NCBI GenBank assembly: GCA_016463265.1
Contig: JAEMRP010000045.1
Coordinates: 1-7,255 of the forward strand
Length of the DNA: 7,255 bases
Direction of reading: 5' to 3'
Origin: Microbacteriaceae bacterium
GTDB lineage: Bacteria > Actinomycetota > Actinomycetes > Actinomycetales > Microbacteriaceae
Under the pieces are notes generated by a model that saw nothing but the letters and a program-made list of their open reading frames with translations, ran no database searches and was not told where the DNA came from. Of the stretch, positions 6,976-7,255 are shown in pieces; the first letter of the stretch is position 1, and every line of letters begins with the position of its first letter. The position numbers and the translations under genes are program-made.

Positions 6976-7255
6976 GCGACCGTGTCCAATCGCTCGATTG
7001 CCCGAAATTTGACCGATGCAGCGCGGGAGTTTCGGGCAATCTCCTCAGCGCTGGCGGTGTGGGCTCCGGAGAACACCAATCGATATCCGGCGCGAAGCGC
7101 GACCGGAACGACGGGAAGAGAGTGCGGTGCGGTGGATGTGCTGGCCGCGGCGAAGGCGACTTTCACGATTCGGTCCTCGAGAGAGTGGTAGGACAGCACG
7201 AGTAGGCGCCCCCCCACGGCGAGAGCAGACAGTGCGTTGTCGATTGCCCGACGAA
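6972..7255 (-). CDS. rsmH: 16S rRNA (cytosine-1402 N4) methyltransferase RsmH, C-terminal part (5' end outside window)
   Basis: RsmH (MraW) is a SAM-dependent enzyme that methylates N4 of C1402 in the 16S rRNA P site. It is commonly one of the first genes of the dcw cluster. Only the last 94 or so codons are present; the frame is open to the right edge. The visible part begins RRAIDNALSALAVGGRLLVL and continues into YHSLEDRIVK, the family signature at the end of the methyltransferase domain. A small-residue-rich linker follows, then a tail with SAEEIARNSRAASVKFRAIE, which matches the usual RsmH C-terminus (EE-N-RAxSAkLRxxE). It ends in TGA at 6974-6972, overlapping the ATG of the next gene as ATGA, so the two are probably translationally coupled. 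The GTG at 7217 is internal and is not the start. Confidence 0.96.
   Translation of the reverse strand, partial: RRAIDNALSALAVGGRLLVLSYHSLEDRIVKVAFAAASTSTAPHSLPVVPVALRAGYRLVFSGAHTASAEEIARNSRAASVKFRAIERLDTVA

Noticed and set aside
1..7255. Mobile element, CRISPR array, tRNA, riboswitch or rho-independent terminator
   Set aside because: I looked on both strands for repeats with regular spacing, GC-rich hairpins followed by T runs, and transposase or integrase motifs. Nothing convincing was seen, and coding density leaves almost no free sequence.

Overview
This window is an internal block of a bacterial division and cell wall (dcw) cluster. Every gene lies on the minus strand, so transcription runs from high to low coordinates. 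The order is rsmH (3' end only), an ftsL-like gene, ftsI, murE, a very short murF-like gene, mraY, murD, and probably the first codons of ftsW. This order, the moderately high G+C, and family details suggest an actinobacterium. Those details are the MurE motifs EVSAQAL and DHHPR, the cysteine-containing loop of MraY, and the long N-terminal tail of the FtsL-like protein. From memory of related sequences the best guess is Microbacteriaceae or a close relative, perhaps a lineage with a small genome. This placement is an inference.

Layout from upstream (right) to downstream (left): rsmH ends at 6972 and overlaps the ftsL-like gene by 4 nt (ATGA). A 25-nt gap with a good Shine-Dalgarno leads to ftsI (6332-4590). 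After 13 nt, murE starts at a GTG at 4576, with its ribosome binding site lying over the ftsI stop codon. murE ends at 3029, and a murF-like ORF of only about 140 codons follows at once. That ORF overlaps mraY (2610-1513) by ATGA, and mraY overlaps murD (1513-38) by TAATG. An ATG inside the end of murD opens a frame that runs off the left edge and fits ftsW. No gap exceeds 25 nt, and I see no terminator or internal promoter, so this looks like one translationally coupled operon.

Together the genes supply 16S rRNA methylation (RsmH), the septal complex (FtsL-like protein, transpeptidase FtsI, and probably FtsW), cytoplasmic stem-peptide synthesis (MurD, MurE) and lipid I formation (MraY).

The striking feature is in the murF slot. 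It holds only a protein resembling the C-terminal domain of MurF. The UDP-MurNAc-tripeptide-binding domain and the central ATPase domain (about 1 kb of coding sequence) are absent, and the usual motifs of the remaining domain are changed. The reading frame is nevertheless intact and fits exactly between its neighbours. Either full-length MurF is encoded elsewhere and this is a repurposed or relict domain, or MurF function is supplied in another way. MurE also lacks the classic meso-DAP motif, pointing to another diamino acid or residue at position 3 of the stem peptide.
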